NCBI GenBank assembly: GCA_005889535.1
Contig: VBHC01000127.1
Span: 1-36,093 of the forward strand
Reading direction: 5' to 3'
Source: Chloroflexota bacterium
Lineage (GTDB): Bacteria > Chloroflexota > Dormibacteria > CF-121
DNA: 36,093 bases
Shown: positions 1-10,995 of the stretch, piece by piece
Layout of the letters: every line of letters begins with the position of its first letter
Numbering within the stretch: the first letter of the stretch is position 1
Notes under the pieces: generated by a model
Told to the model about the DNA's origin: nothing
The model's input: the letters and a program-made list of their open reading frames with translations, nothing else
Database searches by the model: none
Position numbers and translations under genes: made by a program

Positions 1-2
1 AT

Positions 3-416
3 ATCGATCCCGAAGTCAGCGGGGTCAGCGGCGTCAACCTCTTGAATATCGATGACCTTCACACGGTTGCCGAGGCCAACCGCGAGCGCCGCACCGCCTG
101 GGTTCCGTCCGCCGAGCGAATCATCGAAGAGGAGTTGCGAAAGACCCGCCTCGCGCTGGAGGCCCGCGACTCGGCGCCGACGATTCGAGCCCTGGTCGAC
201 CGCGTGGAGGGCGTTGCGGAGGCCGTGCTGGAACGACATCTGGCCCGGATGCCCGCCGCCGATCTGAAGACCCGTGCGGCAATGCGCCACCTCGCCGACG
301 CGCTTGCCGCCAACTTCCTGCACGGACCAATTCGCGCGCTGCGCGAAAGTCCGGATCCCGCGCTCGAAGCATCGGTGATGAAGGATGCCTTCGACCTCGA
401 CCGGGAGCTGTCGTAG
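3..416 (+). CDS. hemA: Glutamyl-tRNA reductase, C-terminal part (5' truncated by window edge)
   Basis: In-frame reading from base 3: IDPEVSGVSGVNLLNIDDLHTVAEANRERR...; GluTR C-terminal 'diDdL' region and helical dimerisation domain; followed by hemL. Confidence 0.85.
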   Translation: MDPEVSGVSGVNLLNIDDLHTVAEANRERRTAWVPSAERIIEEELRKTRLALEARDSAPTIRALVDRVEGVAEAVLERHLARMPAADLKTRAAMRHLADALAANFLHGPIRALRESPDPALEASVMKDAFDLDRELS

Positions 417-1711
417 GCATCGGTCGATCGGCGGCGCTGTTCGAGGAGGCCAAACGCCTGATCCCCGGCGGCGTCAACAGCCCGGTCCGGGCGCATGGCG
501 CGGTTGGGGGGACGCCGCCCTTTATCGCCCGGGGCGACGGGCCCTGGCTCTGGGACGTCGACGGGAACCGGTACCTCGATCTCATCGGTTCCTGGGGACC
601 GTTGATCCTGGGTCATCGCCCGGCGGCCGTCGTCGAGGCACTGCAAGCCCAACTGGCGCGAGGCTGGACCTTCGGCGCCCCGACCGAGGCCGAGGTGCGA
701 CTGGCTTTGCTTGTTTCCGACCGCATGCCGGCGATCGAGATGCTCCGCCTTGTCAATTCCGGAACCGAGGCCGCCATGTCCGCGGTCCGGCTCGCGCGGG
801 CTTTCACCGGCAGGCGCAAGCTCATCAAGTTCACCGGCGCCTACCACGGGCATGCCGACGCCCTGCTCGTGGACGCCGGCTCGGGCGTGGCGACGCTGGG
901 CATCCCGGGGACCCCGGGTATCACGCCGGCCGCCGCGCAGGACACCCTGGTGGCTCGATACAACAACCTCAGCGACGTCGAATCGGCGATGGCGCGCTGG
1001 CCCAACCAGGTTGCCGCTGTCATCGTCGAACCGGTCGCGGGGAACATGGGCGTCGTCCCTCCGGCGGCCGGCTTCCTCGCCGGGCTGCGCCAGGTGACTC
1101 GCGACAGTCAAAGCCTTCTGATTTTCGATGAAGTCATCACCGGCTTTAGGGTCGCCCGTGGTGGAGCCCAGCAACTCTATGGCGTGACCCCCGATCTCAC
1201 CTGCCTGGGCAAGGTGCTGGGGGGCGGCCTTCCGATCGGCGGGTACGGTGGGCGCCGAGAAATCATGGAGCAGGTTGCGCCGGCCGGTCCGGTCTATCAG
1301 GCCGGCACGCTGTCGGGAAATCCTCTGGCCGTCGCGGCCGGGCTGGCCACGCTCGAGGCGCTGGACGACAGCGTCTACCGCCAGCTTGAATCGGTTGGTG
1401 CTCGAGTTGCCGTCGAGCTGGCGTCAGCCGCTGCCGCGGCTGGCGTGCCGCTCACCGTCAACCGGGTGGGATCGATGCTGACCGCCTTCTTTGCGGCGGG
1501 CGCGATAACCGATTACGCGACGGCGAAGCAGGCCGACTCGGCGCAGTTTGCCGCCTGGTTTCGGAGTCTCCTGGCACGGGGCGTCTCGATTCCCCCCTCC
1601 CAGTTCGAGGCGGCGTTTCTTTCCACGGCGCACGACGAGGATGCCATCACGTTTTTGCACTCGAAACTCGAGGAATCCTTCACGAGCCTTCTGGCGTCCA
1701 CGACGAGGTAG
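413..1711 (+). CDS. hemL: Glutamate-1-semialdehyde 2,1-aminomutase (start codon uncertain)
   Basis: Frame-2 translation SAALFEEAKRLIPGGVNSPVRAHGAVGGTPPFIARGDGPWLWDVDGNRYLDLIGSWGPLILGHRP... continues directly into ORF 602..1711; PLP aminotransferase with VNSPVRA and GKVLGGGLPIGGYGG motifs. No ATG/GTG/TTG in frame between the upstream stop near 50 and TTG 602. Confidence 0.9.
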   Translation, partial: VGIGRSAALFEEAKRLIPGGVNSPVRAHGAVGGTPPFIARGDGPWLWDVDGNRYLDLIGSWGPLILGHRPAAVVEALQAQLARGWTFGAPTEAEVRLALLVSDRMPAIEMLRLVNSGTEAAMSAVRLARAFTGRRKLIKFTGAYHGHADALLVDAGSGVATLGIPGTPGITPAAAQDTLVARYNNLSDVESAMARWPNQVAAVIVEPVAGNMGVVPPAAGFLAGLRQVTRDSQSLLIFDEVITGFRVARGGAQQLYGVTPDLTCLGKVLGGGLPIGGYGGRREIMEQVAPAGPVYQAGTLSGNPLAVAAGLATLEALDDSVYRQLESVGARVAVELASAAAAAGVPLTVNRVGSMLTAFFAAGAITDYATAKQADSAQFAAWFRSLLARGVSIPPSQFEAAFLSTAHDEDAITFLHSKLEESFTSLLASTTR

Positions 1712-2345
1712 CGCTCCTCGGCCTTGACGCCACCCCGATCAGGCCGCCCAGCGCCGCCGTGCCTGCGGCAAGGCCGGTCCCGACCACCACCGTGGCCAGC
1801 AGACCGATCACCGAAGGAAGCGCGACGGCAACGCCGAATGGAGAGGATTCGAAACCTACCGGCGGCGGCGTTATGAAAAAGCCGGGGGGCGGGGTCGGGA
1901 GGACGACCCCAGACGGTGGCGTTGGCCCAAAACTGAAGGAGAAGGAACCACCGCCGCCACCCCGGATAGCGCTGGTTTGGGGACACAGCGTATCGACCTC
2001 CTGGAGCCGGTGCGTGACGGCGGGAGCAAACGGGACCGTGAGCAGCAACGCCACACCTGCAATGACGCCGAACAAGACACCGGCCAGTGTCGCCTGACCT
2101 ACCGATCCAACTGCGCGACCTGTGGCCATGCCGACCGCGGCCGCCAGCAACACGAACACGATCAGGGCGCCAACATCGAAAAGAAGGGCGGCGAGCGGGC
2201 CGAATCGGCAGAGGTCAGCCGGTCCGACGAGGAGGATCCAGAGGTTGGCGGCCAGGGTCGTAGCGAGGGCCATGATTCCGCCGATCACGCCGATTCGAGC
2301 CGAGGCTGGCTTCACGGCGAGGTCGGAGGGCTGGCATCCAGCCAA
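1680..2345 (-). CDS. Multi-pass membrane protein with Gly/Pro-rich extracytoplasmic loop, unknown function
   Basis: Several hydrophobic segments; loop GGGGGSFSFSFGPTPPSGVVLPTPPPGFFITPPPVGF; good fit in the intergenic interval. Confidence 0.6.
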   Translation of the reverse strand: MAGCQPSDLAVKPASARIGVIGGIMALATTLAANLWILLVGPADLCRFGPLAALLFDVGALIVFVLLAAAVGMATGRAVGSVGQATLAGVLFGVIAGVALLLTVPFAPAVTHRLQEVDTLCPQTSAIRGGGGGSFSFSFGPTPPSGVVLPTPPPGFFITPPPVGFESSPFGVAVALPSVIGLLATVVVGTGLAAGTAALGGLIGVASRPRSATSSWTPEGS

Positions 2346-2366
2346 GCCCTCCTGCTCGGTCTCAGC

Positions 2367-2834
2367 TCAGTGGGCGGCTCTGAGCTGTCCGCGAATCTCG
2401 CCTGCCGGGAGTTGCGAGGTGTGGACATTCACGTACGCATCACCGCTCTCGATCGCCGCGAGCAGCTCCGGGGTCGGGGTGAACGTCCCCTCGGCGAGGA
2501 TGCCGTCGGTTCGGCCAGGTCGCAGCTGCGCCGGTGGTCCGGACACCGGGTACAGCCATTGCCGGATTGGCCCCGGCACCCCCCGCGCCGCCACGTGGAT
2601 ATGCGCCATGATCACGTTGGTGATATTGGCGACGATCAGCTTGTAGCTGACGGTGCCGTCGGCGTTGAGGTGCATGATGACCTCGCCCTGCGCGAGGCTG
2701 TCGTTGGGCGGCGTTTCCTGGTCCCCTACCAGATGGGCGATGAACAGGTTGGTCCGCGCCGGTGCGGCCGCGGCCGTAGCGGGCAGCGCGATTGCTCCAA
2801 GCGTCAGCATCGCAACGACGATCAGGCGTTTCAT
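2367..2834 (-). CDS. CHRD domain-containing secreted protein
   Basis: Start MKRLIVVAMLTLGAIALPATAAAA signal peptide preceded by GGGGAGGAG; LVGDQETPP...GEVIMHLNADGTVSYKLIVANITNVIMAHIH...YVNVHTSQLPAGEIRGQL is typical CHRD. Confidence 0.88.
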   Translation of the reverse strand: MKRLIVVAMLTLGAIALPATAAAAPARTNLFIAHLVGDQETPPNDSLAQGEVIMHLNADGTVSYKLIVANITNVIMAHIHVAARGVPGPIRQWLYPVSGPPAQLRPGRTDGILAEGTFTPTPELLAAIESGDAYVNVHTSQLPAGEIRGQLRAAH

Positions 2835-2926
2835 ATGACTCCTCCCCGGTAACTGACTGGTCCAGCTGCGGGCCCCAGCCCTTATCAACGCTACGGTTCC
2901 TAGTTACATCCTGGCAGGTGGGCTCG

Positions 2927-4401
2927 TCAAGTGGTCCGCACCGTGAGCTCGCAGCCCGCACCTCGACCGAGTTGGAGCGTCAGCCGCGCCGTGGTAGCGT
3001 CCCATCGCGAGCTGGCAAGGCACGTGCCACGGCCAATCGGCGCCGCCAACGTCAGCGCCGACCATCCGATCACGATGGGCTGATCCGCGTGCGCCGCGTC
3101 CACCCGGATGGTCAGTGACCCCTGCACCCCATCGCCCCGTCCGGGATGCACGCCAGCGGGTGCGGCGATCACATATGGCCTCGCCAGGTGACGCAGCGCC
3201 GTCGCATTGACCGTCTGCCCTTGCGCGTCGCGAATCCCCCACCACCGGTTTTCCCGCCATTGCCACCAGGCCCAGCCGATGCCCAGTCGATCCGCCTCGT
3301 CGAGCGCCGCGTCCGCGTAGGACAAGGCGCCGTTCTGCGTCAAGTCGTAACCGAGCTCGCCCATCCACAGGGGCGCCGGGACCTGTGCCGCCTCTGTGAC
3401 CCGCTGCTGAACGCGCTGCCGAAGGAAGGCCGGATCACCGTTCCAGAAGGGCGGGATCAACGATCCCTCGTAGAGGTGCGTCCCGTAAACGAGATTCGGG
3501 GCCTTCAGGTGGACCACGACGGTGTTCATGGTGAGCAACAGGATGCCCTCGACGATGAAGAGGTGGTTGGGATCGACGGCGCCGATCGCCTCGATCGCCT
3601 CCTTGAACATTGGCCAGAGGTAAAACTTTTCGAAGATGCGGGGTGGGATCGGTAGCGGATGGGCTTCATTGAAGATGTCATAGCCGGCGATGCCCGAAGT
3701 GTCTTTGAAGCGTGCCGCGACGGCTTGCCAGGCCTGATAGAAGTCCTTTTTCCAGTCGGACGACAGCCAGAAGTAGGTATCCGATGTGAACGACGCGGGG
3801 GACAGGGATGGGCTCCACGAGTACTTCGGCAGCGGGTTCCAGTTCGGAGCGCCGATCGTGGCCCATCCCGGTGCCCCGGAGTATCCGAAACGCGGGCTCC
3901 AGCCCAGCCGGAAGTGCATGTCGAGAACGACGTACAGGCCGTGGCGGTTGAGCAGTGTCACCGTGGCGGCGACCCGATCGAGATACACCCGGTCGATCCG
4001 GCCGCGCACCGGCTCGAGTTGTGACCAATCGACGCCCAGGCGCACGACGTCGAAGCCCGCCCGTTGCATCAGCGTGGCATCGGTTTCGTCGAGCGGCGCC
4101 GGTGGGCTCTTGGGGTAGGCCACGAGCGCATCGGTATTGAAGCCGCGCAAGAGCACCTTTCGCCCCTGCTCGTCGACGATCTGACCCCGGTCCGTCCGCA
4201 GCCAGGAGAGGCCCGCGTCAGCGGGGCCGTACCGGGTTGCCGAAACCGAGGCGGCCAGGCTGCCGGCCGGAAGGTAGGCCACGACGGTGATCAGGACGAC
4301 GACCGCCAGCAGGCCAAGCGCAATGCGACGCAGCCGCCCCCAGCGGCGTTTTGCGGCACGGCGCGACGGCTGTCGCGAGGCTTCGGATTCTCGCCGTCGG
4401 C

Positions 4402-4405
<4 letters not shown>
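2927..4405 (-). CDS. Glycoside hydrolase family 5-like (endoglycoceramidase/cellulase-type) exported protein, probable CTG start
   Basis: [38 protein letters not shown] motifs of GH5; in-frame upstream extension [47 protein letters not shown] gives a signal anchor; only CTG 4405 available as start. Confidence 0.82.
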
Positions 4406-5294
<889 letters not shown>

Positions 5295-5298
<4 letters not shown>

Positions 5299-6446
5299 GA
5301 GGCCGCGGCGGGCCTGCCGGTACCGGTGGCGGCGAGCTCGACGATTTTCCGCGCAGCCGCGCTCGCGCTGGCCTCCGGTGGGATCCCGGCTTCCTTGAGC
5401 AAGCGCCGCCCTTCCTCTTCGCGGGTACCGGTCATCCGGACGACCAGCGGGAGTTTGAGGTCCAGGTCGCGCGTGGCGTCGATGATCCCGTGCGCAACTT
5501 CGTCGCCGCGCGTAATGCCGCCGAAGATGTTGATCAGGATCCCCTTCACCCGCGGATCGCCGGCCAGCAGCTCCAACGCGCTGTGCACCACCTCGGCCTT
5601 CGCCCCGCCGCCGATATCGAGAAAGTCGGCCGCATGACCCCCCTCGCGCTCCACCAGGTCAAGGGTGTTCATCACCAGCCCCGCGCCGTTGCCGATGACA
5701 CCGATCGCGCCGTCGAGACGGACGTAGGTCAGCTTCCGGCGCTTCGCCTCGGCTTCCATGGGATCTTCATCAGACTCATCGGCGCCGTGGAGGTCCTTAT
5801 GGCGAAACATAGCGTTCTCATCGATCTCGAGTTTGCCGTCTGCCGCCACGAGGCCGCCGTCGCGCGTCAGCGCGAGCGGATTGATTTCGATAGTCAGCGC
5901 ATCATAGGTGCGGCCCAGCGCGTACAGCTTGCTCACCAGCGGTGTCAGTTGCGCCTGCAGGGGGCCGAGCCCGGCCCGGAAAATCAGGTCGCGGACCTCG
6001 AAGGCAAGGGGGCCACGCCATGGATCGGGGTGCAGCTTCGCGATTGTCTCGGGATGCGTCTGCGCGACCTCTTCGATGTCCATGCCGCCCCGCGCACTCA
6101 GGATCAGCACGGGTTTGCGGGCGTCGCGGTCGAGGGTCAGACCGAGATAGAGCTCGCGCAGGATCTCCTGCGAGGTCTCGCACCAGACCTCCCTGACCGG
6201 ATAGCCCTTGATCGTCATCCCCAGGATTTCGGCGGCCGCCCGCTTGGCGTCGAGCGGCGTGCCGGCCAGCTTGATCCCGCCGGCCTTGCCACGGCCGCCG
6301 GTCGGTACCTGCGCCTTGACCACCACCGAGCCGAGGGCGCCGGCCGCCAGTGCCGCCTCGTCCGGGTTGCGCGCCAGCCGGCCGTCGGGGACCGGGATTC
6401 CGGCCGCCCTGAACCGCTCTTTCACCTGATACTCGAGAAATTTCAA
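5295..6446 (-). CDS. sucC: Succinyl-CoA ligase [ADP-forming] subunit beta
   Basis: [22 protein letters not shown]...[16 protein letters not shown]...[20 protein letters not shown] start overlapping upstream TGA; ATGA overlap with sucD. Confidence 0.96.
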
Positions 6447-8023
6447 AGGGGGATATTTCCGTGACGGCGGGTGGGGCGGGCTGCCTGTTTTTCCCTGAGG
6501 AGGTGCAAGGACCGGATCAAGGTGGGCCGAGTCTCCTGCGGCTCGATGACGTCGTCGAGAAACCCCCGTTCCGCCGCCACGTACGGATTGGCGAACTTCT
6601 CCTTGTAGTCCTCAACCAGCTGCTCGGCTTTCTTTGCCGGCTCCTTGGCCGCAGCGATTTCCCGCTTGAAGATGACGTTGACGGCAGCCTGGGGACCCAT
6701 AACGGCGATCTCGGCCGCCGGCCAGGCGTAATTGAAATCACCGCCGATGTGTTTGGACGCCATCACGTCGTAGGCGCCGCCATACGCTTTGCGCGTGATC
6801 ACCGTGAGTTTGGGCACCGTGGCCTCTGCAAAGGCATACAGCAACTTCGCGCCGTGCCGGATGATGCCGTTGTACTCCTGCGCCGTCCCGGGTAGGAAGC
6901 CGGGAACATCGACAAAGGTGACCAGCGGGATGTTGAAGGCATCACAGAACCGGACGAAGCGGGCGCCTTTTACCGAGGCGTTGATGTCCAACGCCCCGGC
7001 CAGGATCCGCGGCTGGTTGCCGACGATGCCGACCACCTCGCCGTCCAGGCGGGCAAAGCCAATCACGAGGTTCTGCGCGAAATGCTCTTGCACCTCGGTG
7101 AAGCTGCCTTGATCGACGATCGCGGAGATCGCCGCCTTCATGTCGTAGGGCTGATGCGGGTTCTCAGGAATCAGCGACTGCAGCGAGGCGTCCCGGCGCT
7201 GCGGATCGTCGCTGGGGCTCGCGCTCGGCGGCCGCTCCCGGTTGCTGCCTGGCAGGTACGACAGCAGCCGGCGCACCCCGGCAAACGCGTCCGGCTCCGA
7301 CTCGTGAAGAAAGTGCGCCACCCCGCTCTTGATGTTGTGGACCTCGGCACCGCCCAACTCATCGAAGCCCACCTTCTCGCCGGTTGTGACCCGGATGACC
7401 TCCGGCCCCGTGATGAACATATAGCCGAGGTGCTCGACCATGAAGATGAAGTCCGTGATGGCCGGCGAGTACACCGCGCCGCCGGTGCACGGTCCGGCGA
7501 TCACGGAGATCTGCGGCACCACCCCGGACGACTGGACGTTTCGGTAAAAGATCTCGGCATACCCGGCCAGGCTGACCACGCCTTCCTGGATGCGGGCGCC
7601 GCCCGAGTCATTGATCCCGACGCAGGGCCGGCCGGCCCGGACGGCCAGGTCCATCACCTTGCAGACCTTCTCGGCAAACACCTCGCCCAGCGAGCCGCCA
7701 AACACGCTGGCGTCGTGCGAGAAGATGAAGATGTCGCGGCCATCGACCGCGCCGTAGCCCGTGACCACGCCGTCGCCCGGGACCTTTTTCTCGCCCATTC
7801 CGAACGCCTCGGTCCGGTGGACGGCAAAGGCATCGAGTTCGGTAAAGGATCCAGGGTCGACCAGGAGCTCGATGCGCTCGCGCGCCGTGAGCTTGCCCTT
7901 CGGGTGCTGCTTGTCATCGGGATCGCCACCCCGATGCATCGCGTCGTACTTTCGCTTCCGGAGAATGTTGATCTGGCGCTCGGAAGGCGACGGGGCGGCG
8001 TCTTTCGCGGCGCGGGTCGCCAT
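6443..8023 (-). CDS. pccB: Acyl-CoA (propionyl-CoA) carboxylase beta subunit
   Basis: Start MATRAAKDAAPSPSERQINILRKRKYDAMHRGGDPDDKQHPKGKLTARERI; carboxyltransferase motifs GGARIQEGV, GPCTGGAVYSPA, VDVPGFLPGTAQE. Confidence 0.93.
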   Translation of the reverse strand: MATRAAKDAAPSPSERQINILRKRKYDAMHRGGDPDDKQHPKGKLTARERIELLVDPGSFTELDAFAVHRTEAFGMGEKKVPGDGVVTGYGAVDGRDIFIFSHDASVFGGSLGEVFAEKVCKVMDLAVRAGRPCVGINDSGGARIQEGVVSLAGYAEIFYRNVQSSGVVPQISVIAGPCTGGAVYSPAITDFIFMVEHLGYMFITGPEVIRVTTGEKVGFDELGGAEVHNIKSGVAHFLHESEPDAFAGVRRLLSYLPGSNRERPPSASPSDDPQRRDASLQSLIPENPHQPYDMKAAISAIVDQGSFTEVQEHFAQNLVIGFARLDGEVVGIVGNQPRILAGALDINASVKGARFVRFCDAFNIPLVTFVDVPGFLPGTAQEYNGIIRHGAKLLYAFAEATVPKLTVITRKAYGGAYDVMASKHIGGDFNYAWPAAEIAVMGPQAAVNVIFKREIAAAKEPAKKAEQLVEDYKEKFANPYVAAERGFLDDVIEPQETRPTLIRSLHLLREKQAARPTRRHGNIPL

Positions 8024-8027
8024 GGAT

Positions 8028-9629
8028 TTAGCTGCGAGTCCCCGGCCGGTGCTCGCCAAACACGCCGCGCAACACGTCACACACCTCTCCTATGGTGGCA
8101 TAGGCCCGCAGCGCCTCTCGCATCGGAGGAAGCAGGTTCGCTGTGCCCTCCGCGGCCCGGCCCACCTCTGCCAGCGCCGCCCTGACGCGGGCCGCGTCGC
8201 GTTCCGCCCGAAGCCGCTGGAGCGCCTCGACCTGCTCGCCCTCATGTTTGGGACTGATCTTGACGATCTCGACGGCCTCGTCATCGCCGCTGAAGCGGTT
8301 GACGCCGACCACCACCCGCCGGCCATCCTCGACCGCCTGCTGGAATCGGTATGCGCTCTCCTGGATGGCATCCTGCGTGAACCCGGTCTCGATCGCCTCG
8401 ATCGCGCCACCCCGCCGGTCCACCTCGTCGATCAACGTCCTGGCGCCCGATTCCAGCTCGGCGGTCAACGCCTCCACCAGGTAGCTCCCACCCAGCGGAT
8501 CGGCGACGCTCGCCACATTGGTCTCGTGGGCGATGATCTGCTGCGTTCGCACCGAGAGTGTCGCCGCGGTCTCCGACGGGAGCCCGAGCGCCTCATCGAA
8601 GGAATTGGCGTGCAGGCTCTGGGTGCCGCCCAGGACGGCGCTCATCGCCTGTAGCGCCACCCGGACGATGTTGTTGTACGGCTGCTGCGCGGTCAGCGTG
8701 CTGCCACCGGTCTGGGTGTGGAAGCGAAGCGCCTGCGCCCGTCCGTCGCTCACGCCATAGCGATCCTTCATCAAGCGGGCCCACAGCGTCCGGGCGGCCC
8801 GGAACTTGGCCACCTCCTCGAAGAAGTCGGAGAAGACGGCAAAGAAAAAGGACACACGTGGCGCAAACTCTGTCACCTGGAGGCCGGCGGCGCGGGCCGC
8901 ATCGACGTAGGCAATCGCATGCGCCATCGTGAAGCCAAGTTCCTGGACCGCCGTGGCGCCGGCCTCCCGCAGGTGATAGCCCGAAATCGAGATGGTGTTC
9001 CAGTTCGGCAGCCGCTCCCTGCAGTAGGCGAAGAGGTCGGTCGTCAGCCGCATCGATGGCCGGGGTGGAAAGATGTAGGTGCCCCTGGCGGCGTACTCCT
9101 TCAGGATGTCGTTCTGGACGGTGCCATTGAGCCGATTCCCAGGCACGCCGTGCTGCTCGGCAACGAGCTCGTAGAGGAGGAGGAGAAGAGCGGCGGGGGC
9201 ATTGATCGTCATTGAGGTACTGACGTCGCCCAGCGGGATGCCCCCGAGGAGTATCTCCATGTCCTTCAACGAAGAGATCGACACCCCCACCTTGCCCACC
9301 TCGCCGCGAGCCATCAGGGCATCCGCGTCATGACCCATCTGGGTGGGAAGGTCGAAGGCGACCGAAAGGCCCGTCTGGCCGTGTCCAAGGAGGTAGCGGA
9401 AGCGACGATTTGTCTCGGCCGCGCTGCCGTAGCCGGCGTACTGCCGGATCGTCCACGGCCGCCGCCGGTACATCTGGGAGTAGATGCCGCGTGTGAATGG
9501 ATACTGCCCGGGCTCGGGCGGTTCAGGACCGGCGTCTTGCGCCCGGTAGACCGGCTTGAGCGGCAGGCCGCTGTCGGTGGTCGACTCGGCTCGATGGTCG
9601 GGCTTGGGCTCAGCTGCCGGGCTTGCCAT
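8028..9629 (-). CDS. Methylmalonyl-CoA mutase, large/catalytic subunit (no B12-binding domain)
   Basis: PFTRGIYSQMYRRRPWTIRQYAGYGSAAETNRRFRYLLGHGQTGLSVAFDLPTQMGHDAD; TGGSTLTAQQPYNNIVRVALQAMSAVLGGTQSLHANSFDEAL; ends without a DxHxxG cobalamin domain. Confidence 0.95.
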   Translation of the reverse strand: MASPAAEPKPDHRAESTTDSGLPLKPVYRAQDAGPEPPEPGQYPFTRGIYSQMYRRRPWTIRQYAGYGSAAETNRRFRYLLGHGQTGLSVAFDLPTQMGHDADALMARGEVGKVGVSISSLKDMEILLGGIPLGDVSTSMTINAPAALLLLLYELVAEQHGVPGNRLNGTVQNDILKEYAARGTYIFPPRPSMRLTTDLFAYCRERLPNWNTISISGYHLREAGATAVQELGFTMAHAIAYVDAARAAGLQVTEFAPRVSFFFAVFSDFFEEVAKFRAARTLWARLMKDRYGVSDGRAQALRFHTQTGGSTLTAQQPYNNIVRVALQAMSAVLGGTQSLHANSFDEALGLPSETAATLSVRTQQIIAHETNVASVADPLGGSYLVEALTAELESGARTLIDEVDRRGGAIEAIETGFTQDAIQESAYRFQQAVEDGRRVVVGVNRFSGDDEAVEIVKISPKHEGEQVEALQRLRAERDAARVRAALAEVGRAAEGTANLLPPMREALRAYATIGEVCDVLRGVFGEHRPGTRS

Positions 9630-10026
9630 CCGCTTCCACGAACTCGGTGAGAACCCCGCAGACGCTTTTGGGATGCACGAACCCGATCAGGGTGCCGTGC
9701 GCCCCGGGACGGGCCACTTCATCGAGCAGCTGCCCGCCCGCGGCCGCCGCCTCGGCAAGCGAGGCGCCGATGTCACTGGTCGCAAAGGCGACATGGTGAA
9801 CGGCCTCACCACGGTCACGGAGGAACTTCTCGACCGTCGACTCGGCGTTCAGTGGCGTGATCAGTTCGATCCGGCTTTCTCCGATGGGGATCATGGCGAT
9901 CTCGATACCCTCATTCTCGAGCCGCTCTCGGCCACTGGCCCGAAGCCCGAGCCGCCGCTCATACACCTGGATCGCCTGGTCGAGATCGCGCACGGCGATC
10001 CCCACATGATCGATCCGGGTCAGCAT
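9610..10026 (-). CDS. mce: Methylmalonyl-CoA epimerase
   Basis: MLTRIDHVGIAVRDLDQAIQVYERRLGL...VHHVAFATSDI...GTLIGFVHPKSVCGVLTEFVE; VOC fold; clustered with mutase. Confidence 0.93.
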   Translation of the reverse strand: MLTRIDHVGIAVRDLDQAIQVYERRLGLRASGRERLENEGIEIAMIPIGESRIELITPLNAESTVEKFLRDRGEAVHHVAFATSDIGASLAEAAAAGGQLLDEVARPGAHGTLIGFVHPKSVCGVLTEFVEADGKPGS

Positions 10027-10084
10027 TGGTTGATTCTACGGGCGGCTTTCGATGGCTCCCGATTCGGGGGCCAAATTGGCGGTT

Positions 10085-10115
10085 TGACAAGCTGTGCACC
10101 CTTTGTAGTAGGGTT
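10085..10115 (+). promoter_or_regulatory. Candidate promoter for CHAP gene
   Basis: TTGACA at 10085-10090 followed by TAG-rich -10-like region TAGTAGGGT; divergent intergenic region. Confidence 0.4.
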
Positions 10116-10222
10116 TAACACGGCCAGTTACATCACGCGGGGACTCCCTCTTTGTACTCAGGGTTCTGAACGGCCGGCAGTAGGCGGCGCGTCTGATCCA
10201 ACTGAGGGAAGGAGGTTGGACC

Positions 10223-10891
10223 CTGATCCGCACCGTTGGCGTAACGCTGCGTCGCACCGCCGGGGGAGGCGTGATCGTCGCGCTCGGCCTGGGAGCGCTG
10301 TCGACAGGACCGCACCAATTGGCCCCGGTGTCGGCCGCCGGCATCGCCCTTCCCGTCACGGCACTTCCCCTTACCGGTGCGACCACGGGCGCCGACCCGC
10401 CGCGGCCTGCACGCGCACCCTCCGTGGTCCAGATCTACGTGGAAGCGGTTCCCACGCCTGCCGCGGTTGCCGGGCCGCCGAAAGCGGTCGCACCCATCCG
10501 CGTGCTTTCCCGAACACCGGTTCGCCCAAGCCCGGCGCGGGTCACAGGCCCGGTGTCGGGGACGGCCAACGGCTTTGCCTATGGCTACTGCACCTGGTGG
10601 GTCGCGCACAAACGCTATGTGCCGTGGCGGGGCAACGCCGCGCAATGGTGGTGGAACGCCCGAGCCTTCGGGTTCGGTGAGGGCTCAGCCCCTCGCGCCG
10701 GCGCCATCATGGTCATGGGCTACAGCGCGACCTCACCGCAGGGCCATGTGGGTTACGTCGAGTCGGTCAACGCGAACGGCTCATTCGTCGTCTCGGAGAT
10801 GAACTGGTGGGGCGTGCCGGGAGGCGGCTGGGGCCGGGTGGACTACCGGACAGTGACGTCGATGCGCGGCATCCTCGGCTTTATCTACTAA
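10223..10891 (+). CDS. Secreted CHAP-domain (amidase/peptidase) protein, probable CTG start
   Basis: N-terminus IRTVGVTLRRTAGGGVIVALGLGALSTG...; C-terminal GFAYGYCTWWVAHKR...WNARAFGF...PRAGAIMVM...GHVGYVESVNANGSFVVSEMNWWG...GILGFIY; GGAGG at 10211-10215 places CTG 10223 at 7-nt spacing. Confidence 0.85.
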   Translation: MIRTVGVTLRRTAGGGVIVALGLGALSTGPHQLAPVSAAGIALPVTALPLTGATTGADPPRPARAPSVVQIYVEAVPTPAAVAGPPKAVAPIRVLSRTPVRPSPARVTGPVSGTANGFAYGYCTWWVAHKRYVPWRGNAAQWWWNARAFGFGEGSAPRAGAIMVMGYSATSPQGHVGYVESVNANGSFVVSEMNWWGVPGGGWGRVDYRTVTSMRGILGFIY

Positions 10892-10995
10892 AAGCGTCTA
10901 TCGGGTAAAGCGTCTATCCAGGCGCGCAAGACTCGAGCTGCTTTCACTCGACGCACGAACAAGACATGCCGTCTTGCGGACCACTGACGAGAAGG

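Noticed and set aside
10116-10222. Possible c-di-AMP (ydaO-type) riboswitch upstream of the CHAP gene
   Set aside because: Considered because such riboswitches often precede cell-wall hydrolases, but I could not match the conserved core; an Rfam search would settle it
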